A DNA stretch of 64,000 nucleotides from Desmodesmus armatus (Eukaryota > Chlorophyta > Chlorophyceae > Sphaeropleales > Scenedesmaceae). The stretch spans positions 496,001 to 560,000 of the forward strand of contig VIIQ02000574.1 of NCBI GenBank assembly GCA_007449985.2, read 5' to 3'. Under the pieces are notes generated by a model. That model saw only the letters and a list, made by a program, of their open reading frames with translations, had not been told where the DNA came from and did not search any database. The position numbers were made by a program, and so were the translations under genes. Positions 22,282 to 35,600 of this stretch are shown one piece after another; position 1 is the stretch's first letter, and the number at the start of each line of letters is the position of its first letter.

Positions 22282-25200
22282 ATGGCTGACGCATATGCCT
22301 ATGAGCCTCAGCATGACAGCCAGGAGGTGGAAGCACAGGCCAAGCAGATCGCACGCTGTGTGTCCAAGCTCAAGGGCAGCAGTCGCAACTCACAGCTCAG
22401 GGTGTTGGCTGGCCTCTTAGAGCAGCTGCCACAGGATGTGGAGACCGTGGGGTCCAGCCAGGCGAGGGAGGTCCTGCTGGATGCGCTGTGTGACAAGGCG
22501 ATCCTGCACAGCAAGCAGAAGGACGTCAGGATGTATGCAGCAGCGTGCTTTGCTCAGTTGCTGCGTATCTGGGCTCCAGAGACCCCATATGAAGACAAGC
22601 AGCTGGAGGTAGGCACCTACAGAGTTGGGCCGCTGCAGCACCCCGTGTCAACAACAGCTGTTGACATGCGAGCTGCAACCTGACTGCACCAAGGGTGTTT
22701 GACCTGACCTTCGACCTGTTGCATGCTTTGCAGCCTGTTTTTGACCTGCTGCTATGGAGTGTCGAGCAGGTGCAGGAGTACCAGGCACCAACCTACGAGT
22801 TTGCAGTGTCAGTGCTGCAGACCATCAGCCATGTGAGTTCACCTCCCAATGGAGGACAAATGACACAGCCAATCATGCACCTTTGCAGTTGAATATTCAT
22901 ACAGTACGACTCTTGCAGTTGTGGACAGCAGCAATCTGCACTGTTGATGTATGCTTGCAGCACCTACTGCTGTGCTGGAATTTGGGCACGCAGCGCACCA
23001 CACCCCATGCCGCAACGACCCTATGCATCTCTATGCTTGCAGACCAAGAGCTATTTCATCATCCTTGACTGGGGCCGTGAGGAGCTCTTGCTGGACTGGG
23101 TGCGGGCGCTGCTGCAGTGCATAAAGTGAGCACTTGATCCTTGGCCCTTGCAGCAGCAACAGCAGCAGCAGGAGCAGCAGCAGCAGAAGCGACGGGCTGA
23201 CAGCTGTGACGTTACTTCATCTGTGCCCAGCAGCACCTAGCAGCTGCAAGCAGGCATAGGGTATGTGACAAGCACCCCCTTCCCCTCACTGTGGCAGCCC
23301 CTGCTGACCTTGTCTGTGGTGTTCTGCTCTGCTCTGTCCCTGCCTTGCAGTGCTGGCAGCTCAGCACTGGCAGGCCCTCATGCTTTGGAGGTGAGGGCCA
23401 GCCTTGATACAGGCGTGTGGGTGTCCAGCAGCAGCTATGCAGCAAGCATACTGTGCCCCAGCCCATTCAAACAGCAAGCATACTGCAGCGCTGGATCAAG
23501 TGCTTGGCGCTTGACAGCAGCTTGCCTTGGTGGTTGGTGCGCCAAGCTGTACCCTACACTCACAGATTCAGGGCAGCAGGTGTCTCGGTGCAACTCTGAC
23601 GGCTGGGTTTGTCCTGCAGGTGCTGGTTGGCATTGTGAATGAGGAGGGCAGCAGCGAGGCTGTGCTGGAGCTGCTCTTGTCGCACCTGGTGCCACCCAAG
23701 AGCGCAGAGAACCCCCTAGCATGCCAGTGAGTGCAGGCTGCTTGCTTCTTCACTGGCATGTTCTGCAGTGAGGCTGTGCAATTTTTCAAATGGCTCAGGG
23801 TGAGGAGTCACTGCAGCACTGCTCTTGTGCTGCAAGGAAACTGGCCAACATTACATGGCTTGCAGCCTGCGGCCTTGAGTGTGCTGGCAATGCTGTTGCT
23901 TTGCATGTGCAGCTAGATTCCATCTGGTCGTGTTCACAATGCCTGCTGCTTGCTGTGGTTGTTCCCTCAGGCTGGCACAGAACGTGCTGAAGGCGTGTGA
24001 GTCTACAGTGAAGCCCGCGCTGCAGAAGTACCTGACCACCATCATCCTCAGCCCCATCTCAAGCAACTCAGATCTTCACCAGCACTGCTACACACTCATT
24101 TACCAGGTGCGCTGGTGCCAACATAGCAGCTGGGCTGTCGGCCTGTTCAGCGTGGGGTGTGCTGCAAGCCTCACTGCTGCCTGACCATTGGAATGTCAGC
24201 ACAGCCTGGGCTCAAGTGTCAGGGCAGCATACCTAGACGAATACCTGCCGTGCATCACGTCTGCTTGGGCAATATCCCTGCTTCATGGCACTGACACCCA
24301 TCGCACGTGTCTGTTGTGGCATGGTGGTGTACTATGGTGTGGTGTGGTATGGTGTGGTATGGTGTGGTGTGGTGGCGTCCTGCAGCTGTACATGACAGTG
24401 CCCCAGGTGCTTCTGCCGGTCATCCCCCACCTGACCAGTGAGCTCCAGTCAGACGAGGGCCCCAGGCGTCTGGAGGCTGCCACGCTGCTGGGCCGCCTGC
24501 TGAGCCTGCCTGGCAACAGGCTGGTGAACGAGTACAAGGATGTGCTGGATGCACTGCTCAGGCGCTACTCCGACACACAGGTGGGTGATCAGTCAGTCTG
24601 GCGTTGCAATTGTTGGAGCCCAAGCAATGCTTGCAGTCACACCAAGATAAGGTGCTGATTGCAGGCCCGCTCAAGAACGTCGCTGCCACCTATGACAGCT
24701 GGTTGGCTGCAGTAGTGAACCACACATGGATGCTAGCTGCAGCATGCTGGCCAGTGACGCGTTGGTTGCTTGCGCTTGAAGCAGACACATGCCTGGCTGT
24801 GTATGTGTTGACACATGTGCGTCTTGTCTGTGCAGGTGAACATCCGTCTGGTGATGCTGGACTTCACGTCTACCCTGGTGGCAGCAGCAGGCAGTGAGGA
24901 CCTACAGCAGCAGGTGGGCAGGGTGGGGGCTGTTGTGCAGTCCTGCACCAATTGGGTGCCCTGCTGTGGTCGGTGCTTGCTGCAGTGATCGGCACCTGCA
25001 TGCATGTCAGCTTGCAGGCCTGCCGCCCGACCGCCAGCAGCCAGCAGCACACCTGATGCATGCCTGGAGACAGCCACAGCGCCTTGTGGATTCGAACAGC
25101 CCTGCCCTTTGCCAATAGGCACAGATGTGGTGCAATGTCGATACAACCCTCGTTTGTCGATCATGCTGGTGTCTTGTGCATGCACAGGTGCTGATGGCTG

Positions 25201-28200
25201 CAGCAGAGCGGCTGCAGGATTACGAAGAGAAGGTGCGCCTGGCTGCTGTCAAGGCCGTGTGCCAAGCCTGCCGGCAGCTGCTGGTGGGCCCCTCCTCATC
25301 CCCAGCCGGCCCCACAGGCCCAGGCAGCGCCAACCACACAGCCCTGCTGTCCCCAGCTGACATCCTCATGGGCAGTGCAGGCAGCCAGGAGGCCGCAGAG
25401 GCAGCAGCAGCTGACCTGGACCTTGCTACAGCAGCTGATTTGGGGTCACCAGGGCCTGCTGTAGCAGCAGCAGCTGTGTGTGATGTGCCGTTTGTGCACG
25501 AGGCGCTTCGGCGTGTCAACTTGCGGCTGCGGGATATGAAGCTGTCTGTGCGCAAGGCTGCTGCAAGCCAGTTCCTGTCCATTTTCAGGGCGGTCGTGGC
25601 TGCAGGTGGGTGTGGGAGCTCGTGCATAGTTTTTGCACAGTGCGGCATTGGGTTACTGCACGCTTGCCTTAGTGCCTCATCCTGTAGCTGAGTGCTATGT
25701 TATGGGTGAGTGTGGGTGCGGGAAGATGCTTCTGATGCCCTAAGGTGACTGCACTTGCACATCCAACAGTGCCTGTCCCTGCTGCAAACCTTTCCTCCAT
25801 TGCTGCTGTCCAGGTGACGCGACCCAGGTCAGCAAGTGCTGCTGGCTGGCAGCCCGTGTAATGCTGTGCAGCAAGAGTGATAAGGAGCTGCGTGAGCAGC
25901 TGTTTGAGGCAACAGCCAAAGATGGTCTATTGGGGCCCAAGCTGTCGGCTGCGCAAGCTGCAGCAGGATGGGTGCGGCTGTGGCTGGCATCCAGCGAGGT
26001 GGAGAGGGAGACGCTGCTGATGCTGCTCACTGCACGGACGCGATTGCAGGCAAGGGGCTATGCTGGTGAATGTTGGGCAGGGAAGAGTGCTGAGCGTAGC
26101 TGGTGTGGTGTTGTGCAGTGGGCCCTGTCCTCCTGGACTCCTGCTCGTGCGCTGCACACATGCGGCGACTGCTTGCTATCCATGGGTTCGCAACTCACAC
26201 TGCACGACCATGCCCTGCCGCACGCCGATTATAATCTCGCGCAAGTGCATGCCTCACTGTGTGTACCTGACCCTCTTGATGTTTGCCATGCGCTCGCGTC
26301 CCTGTGCGCTGCAGATCGACACGCTGCAGTTCCTGGCGCTGCGTCGCAAGCTGTCGAGCCGCCAGGTCAGCAATGCTGAGGAGGGGTCAAGGCTGGGGCT
26401 GGATGACGCCTGCAAGAAGCTTGCTGTACAGCTGCCGCAGCCGGACAGGGCCATGGAGACGATCGGTGCGCTGCTGCAAGTGCGGGACAACAACGCCTTC
26501 GCGGTCATGCAGGCAGCACTGGCACCTGGGGCTAGCCAGGAGGTAAGCAGGGGTGTGGGTGGACATGGTTGCAACAGCTCAAGGGGTTTTGTGAGAGTGC
26601 GGCCCTTGCTTGATGCCAACCCTGCAGTGTGGATGATCGGTTTAGAGTGCTTGGCATGTAAAAGGCACGCAATTCACCATGCACCGCTTCTTAGATAGCC
26701 GCTGATACAAAACACAGAAGCATTCAAGGGACCTTGCCTCCGAGGCAAAGTTTGCTCGCCCTGCAGCAACACCCAGGTAAATTTCTGCAGTTGCTGGGTT
26801 CACATGCATTTGCTGTCCCTGTTGCGCCTGCAGGCATATGCCAAGGCCAGGGGCGATGCGTTGGCGCGGGTGGGCTCCCGCAGCCCAGCTGCTGAGGCTG
26901 TGGGCCAGCTGCTGCTCTGGGGCCACCCTGCTGCCTGGCTGCCCACACCCATCATGGCCGCCCTCCTGCAGCTGGCATCAGATACCCCTGACGGGGAGCA
27001 GGCTGAGCTTGTGCTGGGGGCTTACCAGCTGCTGTCGTCTGTGACCAAGGTGGGTGTTTTTCCGTCCGTGCAGGATGAGACGGTACCTTCTGGCTGGTGC
27101 TGCAGGGGTGTCCTTGTGTCATGTGAGTAGAAGTATGCTTGCGTGGGTGTTTCCTGTAGGCTCCAATGCAAACAGCATGTTGCAGATGCATCCTTGCCAT
27201 CCGCTCCTGTGCTTCCTGCATCTCGCGAGGTGTGCTGAGCAAGTTTCCCATGTGCTGTATGTGTGGCTGCAGTCTGCCCCACTGCTGGTCGCTGGGCTGC
27301 TGCCTGAGCTACACCAGCTAATGGCCAGCCCTGACCAGGAGCTCCAACAGCTGGGTGTGCAGATGCTGGCTCGCTGCGCAGCGCAGATGCGTAAGTGCGG
27401 CGCGATGCTCTCCACATCCACCAACACCTCCACTGCTACCTTGACGAAGCAGCTGCTGCTGCCGTCCCTAAGGCGCATTGCACGTGGGCAGGGCCCTTCC
27501 AGCACAGGCTCACAGGGCAATGGTGCTTTTGATGGGCTTGATGAGGATGGTGGCGTGGGCAGCATGGGGTTGGGTACGCAGGATACAGGGCTTGTGCAGG
27601 TGGCTCCCAAGGCAGCTAAGTGGGCTGTGTTGGGCTTGGCGGCTTGTCAGGACAGCAGCAGCACCAAGCAGGAGCTGCAGCAGATTGCTGACGAGCTGGC
27701 GACCAGCTTGAACGCTGCTGCGGCTGATACAGCAGCAAAGCTGCAGGCTCTGTCAGCTGTGGGCCGCATCATGCCAGGTACGCATTTGCAGATACATGGC
27801 TGTGGTGATGGAAGTCTCATGTGTTTGACCGCTGTGGTTGGGGATGTGTCAATGGTAGCAAGGTCGTTTGTGCTGGTACCAGCAGTGCTACTTGATGGGG
27901 CATCCTACTTCGCTGCTGCATGCGTCGGGAGCTTGTTTCAAAGCAGGGACTTATCTGTCTTCCTCCAAGCCTTCCTTCAGTGTATTGATTTGGCTTGGCT
28001 TGACTTGACTTTGTGTCTTGGTGGTGGATTCTTTTGATCAGGTTGCTGTACAATACCCTGCTGTTGATTTGTCCTTGGCTGCAAGCTCCACACTCACTGC
28101 TTGCTGCCTTGGCTGTCACAATCGCCCCCAAGTCAAGTCTGCCTCGACATCACCCTCCCCTGCTCCTGTTACCTGCAGATGCGCTGGCCAAGCACATGGA

Positions 28201-31200
28201 GACGCTGCTGCGCTTTGTGACCAGCGACTACTTTGACTCATACATCGATGCAGCAGCTGGCGCAGCAGACATGCAGGGCGCAGGCAGCGGCGGCCGCCGG
28301 CGCTCCTTAGGCAGCAGCATGCTGCCCTCGCCTGCTAGCCAGTGCACTGCCAGCTTGGAGGACCCCAGTCAAGCTGCCGGGGCAGCAGGGCTGATGCTCA
28401 AGTGTGCTGCGCTGAAAGCCGTGGCGTCTGCATGTGTGCCTGACAGTGATGCGCAGGACGCGCCTGTGGAGGTGCTGAGGGTGGTGGTCAGGCTGGCAGA
28501 GTTTCTTGAGGGGTGAGCAGGGCCCTAGTTAACCTTGCTGTAATGAATATCAAGGGCAGAGGGACTTGGGTCAGGTACCTGCTGTGTGTGCAGGGTGGTT
28601 GTCAGCAGTATCTTGACCGCCTTGTCTGCAGCTGTTCATGTTGCTGCGCCTACTCAAGACAGCTGGCAGTAGTGTATGTCCGGCCCCCTGGCGCCAGCGT
28701 TCCATCGCTGCTTACACGTACAAGCAATGCGTTGGCACCCAGACTTTGCCGAATTGCAACCACCTACTCAAACTCAGCGCCCTTCTGCTGTTTGCCGCCC
28801 TGCCTGTCTCCTGGCACCGCTGCAGCCTACTGGAGCCAGGGGAAGAGACCCTGCCCCTATGGATGTCTGATGCGACGCCGGAGATGTGTGGCCAGCTGCG
28901 CCTGTCAGCAGCCCTGGCGCTGCTGCGCCTGGCGCGGCGCCATGACACGCGGCTCAACCCCTCAACCTACAGCTCCCTGGCCCTGATGATGCAGGACGAA
29001 CTGGAGGGGGTGCGCGCTGCATTTGCTGCCAAGGTGTACCGCCTGATGCGATTCTTCCTGGTGAGTCAGTGAGGGTGGAGTGAGGTGCGGGGTGTTTGCC
29101 AGGGGTTGGGTGGGGTTTGGGTGGTAGGGGTTGAGGTGAGGCACAGGGTGTGCTGACACATGATTTGCGTCAGGAGGTACATGTCATCAGGACAGTCATG
29201 TGAGTGTGTTTGTGTATGTGGGGTTTAGGGGAGAGCGCAGAGGGTTGAGGCATAATGTAGGGGTCAGGTCCAGCAGGGGTCTTTCCTTGAATCCATACGA
29301 GAGCGGCTGCACCACAGGCTTGCAAATCCACTCTCATCGTGTGGCGCTGACGCCCTCGCTTTCGAGTCTGTCTGTGTTATGTTGTCCTTGCTGCATGTAT
29401 GTATGTGTCCTGCTGCAGCACCGCCCCAGCACCCACCAGCTGTCAGCCAAGTATGCAGCCATGCTGCCGCTCGCTGCTGCGGACCCCATAGAGGATAACA
29501 AGGTTAAGGCGGCGCGCATGCTGCGCGGCTGGGTGCACGAAAGGCGTGCTGCTGTGCAGGCGCAGATGAGTGCCGCTGCACGCGATGCCCAGGACGGTGG
29601 CAGCACTCTACAGGATTTGCCTGAGATGATGGTGCCTTACGGGCTCTACATACTGGCACACCACCCTGACTTCCCACAGGTGCGGCCCTGAGGGGATTGC
29701 TACACAATACTCAAAATCTCTCCCGTACAGCCATGGGAACTTGCGCATGCCTGGAACGCCTGCAAGCCATGGTGGTGTGGTGCGCCTCGGCGCTAAGCAG
29801 CATGCTGATAAGCGCAGGCCTCTCTTGAAGCGCAGGCCTCTCTTGATGCTGGGTATGTTGTTGAGTGGGTGGTGCAACCTGTGCAAGCCTCATCTAGCCT
29901 CCGTCATGCGTCAAGTTTGTTAGTACAGCAAGGCGCAACCTGGAGCCCACCCGTCATGTTGTGTTATTGCGTATGTGTCATGCCGCCCTGCAGGAAGCTG
30001 CTGATGCCAACGACCCAGACAGCTACACGCCCTTCCAGTTCATGCTGCAGTTCATGCTGCAGCCGCTGCTGGTGGCATCAGGCACCACACCTGCAGGCCA
30101 CATGGCTCCCGCCATCATCAAGATGTGCAGGACACTCAAGCGCACTGCAGACACAGGGGTGAGCAAGGCTGGAGGGCCATCTGTTTGCACAAACAGCACC
30201 TATGAGTACTATACACACTGATTGCAGAGGCGCGGTTGCCACGCAGATCAGGCAGCAAGCGCTTTGTTTTTGCTTCTGCAGACAGCAGAGCTGTGTGCCC
30301 TGGGGTTGCAGTGCCTGGTGTTGGTGCAAGTAAAATTTTGGCCTGCCCCCAAGGCAAGTTGTCAGCGGCAACTGGCATGTCCCCAGCGCATGGATTGGCG
30401 ACACTCTGACTGTCCTCCCTCCCCCCCCCCCTGGTCACTCTGACTCCCCCCCCCCCCCTCAACATTGCCTGTCCACCACCACCCTGCAGGAGCCCCCCTG
30501 CAGCACCCAAGTGTACAGCCTGTGTGACATGGCGCTCAACACCATTGAGGGCCTGGCTGCAGCCATGAAGCTGGACCTCACAGGCCTGGGGCAGTACGCA
30601 GGGTCCATCATCCTGCCCAGGGGCCTCTACAGGGCACTGGACAAGACAGAGAGGGGTGAGGGCCTGGTGCTGGCATTGTGCTGGCTAGTGGCACGAGTAT
30701 GCTTGCATGCTGCTTGTACATGTTTCTTATCCATGGTGGCGCAGGTGGGGTCTGCATGTGATTGTGTTTCTTGGTAGCGTGGGCAAAGCCATGCGGTAGA
30801 CGGTCCCTTTGCAACTCCTTCCTTTCTGAGTGACTGCTGGCAAGGTGAAGCAGGGCTCCTTTTGGGACAGTGTGCCTTGCAACTAAGCCTTGTGCTTGAC
30901 CAAGCCACTTTGGGGCCGTTTGGCTGGATCTCTCACCCTTAGCCATGTTCGTAGCACCAGGCTGACTGCTCCCATGTGGGGTTTCCTGTGTGGCTCTGCA
31001 GTTGGTGATTTGTCCTACCTGCCCCCTGGCTACACATACGTGGCCGACCCCCAGCCTGCAGCAATGCTCGCAGCCCCCAATGCAGCAGCAGCGGCACCAG
31101 CAGCAGCAGGCAGGGGCAGGAGCAGGCCAGCAGCGCAGGCAGCAGGGGCGGCAGGGGCAGCAAGCGCAAGGCAGCAGCCCCTGCACAGCAAGCAGGGCGG

Positions 31201-32438
31201 GAGGGTGAGCTGGAGGGTGATGCAGCACCGCAGCCGAAGCGCTCACGGGCTGCTGCTGGTGCTGGTGGCGGCAACAAGCCCCGGAGTAAGGGACGTGGGC
31301 AGGGTAAGGCTGCTGCAGCTGCTGACAGTGACGATGATGGCTGGGAGTCAGGTGGGTGGGATGAGGAAGGAATGAAAGGTGCCGGATGTGGACGAGGTTG
31401 CTTGTTGGGGGCCTTGGCTGCTTCTGAATGTCGGGGGGGGGGGGGCTGTCAGCATTCATGCAACCTGCAGTAGGCGGGCAGTTTGCATATGTGTGACAAG
31501 TATAGGCCGGCATGCAGCACGTACAGCAGGCTTGCAGCGGCCTTGATATGCTTGCTCTGTGCATGACTCGGATCAGAAGTCCCTGTCTGTTTCACAGGCT
31601 TGACAGCATGCTCATGTCTGCTGTGCTGTTGTGCTGGCTGCTGTGCACAGACGATGCCCCACCCTCAGCGCAGAAGGCTGACCAACTCACCCGTCGGCAG
31701 CAGATCCTGCGGCAGCAGCAGCAGCTCAGGCAGCGTGCAACAGCACCTCTCGACTTTGAGGATGGCGCTGCTGCTGCTGCTGCTGCCAACAGCGCAGGAG
31801 GTTCAGCTGGCTCAAGTGGTGATGCAGCAGGTGTGGATGAGGAAGAAGAAGGGGACAGCCAACCGCAGCAGCAGCAGCAGCAGGGCCGTAAGGGCAAGCA
31901 GAAAGCGCCGCCGGCCAGCAAGCAGCGGCAGCCGAAGCAGCAGCAGCTGACGTTCGCGGCGGCGGCAGCAGCGGATGCGTCCAGCCCTGCGCCTGTCAAG
32001 CGTGGGAGGAGGCCTGTGGCGGCTGCAGCACTGCCGGCTATGCACGGCCATGCTGGGGGTGGCAGCAGCAGTTGGGGTCACCAGGCAGGTGGCAGCAGTG
32101 GGGAGTCTCCTTTTGCTGCTCTGGCTCGTGGGGAGGAGGGTGGTGCTGATGCAGGTGCAGCGCATGGGGAAGAGGGTACGCCTGCAGGCAAGAAGGCGCG
32201 CACAGGCAGGCAGGGGCGCAGCAAGTCAGCACAGGATGCTGACGGTGACGTGGATATGGATGATGACCAGGAGCAGCAGCAGCAGGACGAGGAGGAGGAG
32301 CAGAAGCAGCAGCCCGTCAAGCGGGGCAAAGGAGCTGTCAAGGGGGCTGCAGCTGGCAAGAAGGCAGCACCCAAGGGCGTGAAAGCCCCTCCAGCTGCTC
32401 GCAGTGGTGGCAGATCGACCCGGCAGACGAGGGCGTGA
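22282..32438 (+). CDS. PDS5: Sister-chromatid cohesion factor PDS5
   Basis: PDS5 is a HEAT-repeat protein that binds the cohesin kleisin with WAPL or sororin-like partners and controls cohesion and DNA repair. Exons, all in phase: 22282-22608, 22734-22832, 23043-23125, 23351-23390, 23620-23726, 23971-24106, 24386-24580, 24836-24913, 25188-25605, 25814-26049, 26315-26542, 26834-27049, 27273-27777, 28179-28512, 28826-29060, 29419-29679, 29994-30158, 30282-30353, 30490-30655, 31002-31351 and 31651-32438: about 1679 aa, normal for PDS5. Signatures: VRMYAAACFAQLLRIWAPE, KSYFIILDW, AERLQDYEEKVRLAAVKAV, NLRLRDMKLSVRKAAASQF and YSLCDMALNTIE. The C-terminal tail is basic and acidic by turns (QPKRSRAAAG, DSDDDGWES, DVDMDDDQEQ), as in plant PDS5. 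Exons 10 and 18 end at GC donors. Exon 20 needs one extra base in a G run near 31115 to stay in frame. Confidence 0.95.
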
Positions 32439-32592
32439 ACCATGTACAACTGCAGCTGCTGCATTTGACTGACTTTGACTTGACTTGTGGGTTTGGCATT
32501 CGGTTTGCGGTCCAATATTGGCCGTGACCCTGCAGAATAATGGTTATACATTGTACATGACAAGGTCACCCGCTGCAGGGGTATCGTATTGG

Positions 32593-32597
32593 TGTAA
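32593..32597 (+). terminator. Poly(A) signal TGTAA, PDS5
   Basis: A sense TGTAA 154 bases after the PDS5 stop. It sits only 10 bases before the proposed ATXR2-like start codon, so the two transcripts probably overlap or abut. Confidence 0.55.
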
Positions 32598-32607
32598 CTA
32601 CAGAAGG

Positions 32608-35600
32608 ATGGGTGGCGACATCTGTTTGGACCCAGTGGACACTGATGCAGCCGAGCAGTACTACCAAGCCGTAAGCACTCATTTGGATTCGTCCTGCAAC
32701 CACCTATTCCAATCGCGAAGCCGATCTGATCCTGGTTGCGGATGTACTGCAGCTGTTGCAGACCTTGGCAGCAGCACAGCCTGGCAGCCTTGAAGTTCGG
32801 CTAGATGCTGGGGGCAACCGTGGCAAGGGTCTGTTCGCATCACATGCATTCAAGGAAGGAGATATCATCTTCCAGGAGCGCCCACTTGTGAGTACAGTGA
32901 CCACTGCTGCCAGGCTGTCTGCCGTCAAGCATATGCATGCATGCTGGATGTGTAGCGCTGGCAGCCGTGCACATCTCTTGGAACAATGTGCCAAATGAAA
33001 GACTTACTGCTGTCACTCAGCTGTCGGATCTATTGATTCACATCCCTTTGCATTGTTCTATGGCAAGGCAAGCCCAGCAGGAAAAGCTGATGTATGTGGG
33101 TGCAGGTGGGCATCCAGGAGCTGCACAGTAAGATGGACACCTCAACCTGTGCAAACTGTTTCACAGCAGTAGGTAAGGTCACACTTAAGAGCCTCGGCAG
33201 TGCAAATGCAGTAGCCCTGAAACCCATGTAGCCCTCCACTTGGCCTGCTCTTGTGCTGTGGCTTATGCCACTAGGGGCCTACCAGCAACATGAGCCGTCG
33301 AGCTGTGTGGGCGGGATCTTGCAACCTATTGCAGAACATTCTATACACCACACTGCTCCTGCTGCTGCTGCTGTTGCTCCTGCTGCTGCTGCTGCTGCTG
33401 CTGAGGACAGGCACTGTTGAGCAGGCATTTGGCGGCAAGATCTGCTGCCTGATCAATGAGTTGTCAGATGCTACAGAGGCAGATGACCTCAGGGAGATAC
33501 AGGACAAGGTGGACAAGGTGAGACACATGCACACGCAGCTGCCACAAACAGAGCACTATGCACACCATCATGATGATACATGCAGGACCCCTCTTTTCCC
33601 CATGGCGGCTTGCCCGCCCCAATGCAGGCTGCCATTCGTGCAGATGCAATTGCACCCAACCTTTCAGCTGCAGGTCTGCATCACCTCACAAGCACCAGGT
33701 GACACACTGACGAGTCCAGCAGTGCTGTCAGCAGCAAGAGTACACACCAGAAAAATTCAACTACGACAGTCACACAAAGACTACTCGACTGCTGTGTGCT
33801 GCTGCCTGCACTGCTTGTCTGCCTAGATCCAAGCTGCTGTTGACAGCAAGCGTCTGGAGGGTCTGCTGTCAGGCAAGGTGCAGCTACCCCTCACTGACAG
33901 GGTGGAACTCTCCACAACACCGGTGAGGGAGAGGAGGGGGCAAAGGGTCATTGCTGTAACACTTGAGCTGCCACCGACATACACAGCCTGTGTAATCAAC
34001 ATTCAGCTTCCGCCCTGACCCTGACTGCAATGCTGCCCCCGTGCTGGTGGCAGTGTAGCTACGCTGCCCTCCAGCTGGGGATACAAGCGCTCAGGGTCAG
34101 CATTGTCAGCACCTGTGGTGTGGTCACTCACAGCAGCATTTGCATCGCCTGCGCCAGCTAGCATCCCGGGCCCAACCTGCTTGCTCAGGGCCAACCCACC
34201 GTGACACCTCAAGGTCACTCTATGAGCATGATCACTATTGGCAGCTGAAGGCAGCCTGGTGCTGACAGCCTGCTGCTTGTTGTGTTGCTGCTGCAGGTGC
34301 GTTGTCGTGGTGGGTGTGAGGATGAGCACTGCTGCCAGGCCTGTGAGCAGTCAGCCTGGGAGCGTCAGCACTGCCTGCTGTGCCCAGGTCCAGCACAGCA
34401 GCAGGCAGCTGGCAGCAGCAGGTGAGAGGCCACTCTCTCGTAGCAGGCATAACACCCCCCCCCCCCCACACACACACACACAACTGTGCCTGCAGGTGGT
34501 GTTGTTACAAGGCAACAAATGGCTTCATCATCGGGCAGATGGACACATGCTAGAGGGGCCAGGGCGGTCAGGGCGCTGTGGCAACTCATGCACAGCTCCA
34601 ATGGACACACCTGCTTGGACAGCTTGGGAGCAGCTGCAAGTAAAAACACATTGCGCACTGGTCTTGTGTGCTGCTGGCTGCTTACTAAGTGCATTGTGTT
34701 ACTGCTGCTGCCATTGCTGCGGGTGATGACTGCATGCAGCAGCAAGGGCAAGCACAGCTGTGCAGGGAGCAGCAGTAGCAGCAGCCGCAGGAAGGCTGCT
34801 GGGCAGACAGAGGTCATCCATGGTGCTCGTGTCAACAGGACCAAACTTGCCAAGTTCCTCGAACATGCAGATGACACCAACGACATCTTCAGAGTAGCAG
34901 CACAAGCCATCGCAAGCACCATTATCACAGCAGACAAGATTCTGCAACAGGCAGCAGCAGATGCAGCAGAAGGTTCCGAGGCTGCTGCACCATACAGCAG
35001 AGCACTCTCTGCAGCAGCAGCTGGTCAGCGAGCTGCTGCACAGCAGGTGCTGGCTGCACCAGGTCCTGCTGCTGCCGCTGCCAGCAGCGACCAGCTGGCA
35101 GCAGCTGTACCTGATGCAGGTATTGAGCAAGAGGTAGCAGCAGCAGCTTACAAAGCTGCTGTGTCTTCAGCAGCAGCGGGTACAGGCAGTAGCTTGCGAC
35201 AGGTCCTGGCAGCAGCTAGTGCTGAGGGTGCTGCAAGTAAACTGACCCCCGACTCACAACAGCAGCAGCAGCCCAGTGAAGAGCAGTGCCTAGCTGCTCG
35301 CAAAGCAGCGTTCCTTCCTTACCAGCTGGGGCATAAGGCACCTTGGTGGCAAGTGGCGCAAGCAGCAGAGGAGGCTGCAGCAGCAGATGGCAGCAGTAGT
35401 GACGGTGAAGATGAGGGCAGCAGCAGTAGTGAGGATATGGATCCAGCAGAGGTGGCTGCACAGCTGCGTGAGCTGGCAGCTGAGTCTCTGGCCCTGCTGC
35501 GTGCTGGCCTGCAGGACGACCGCTTCCCTCAGCTGTTTGACCTGCAGGTGTGCGGGCTGGGCTGAAAGGCTGCATGGACCTGTGGGATCTTGTATTCTTT

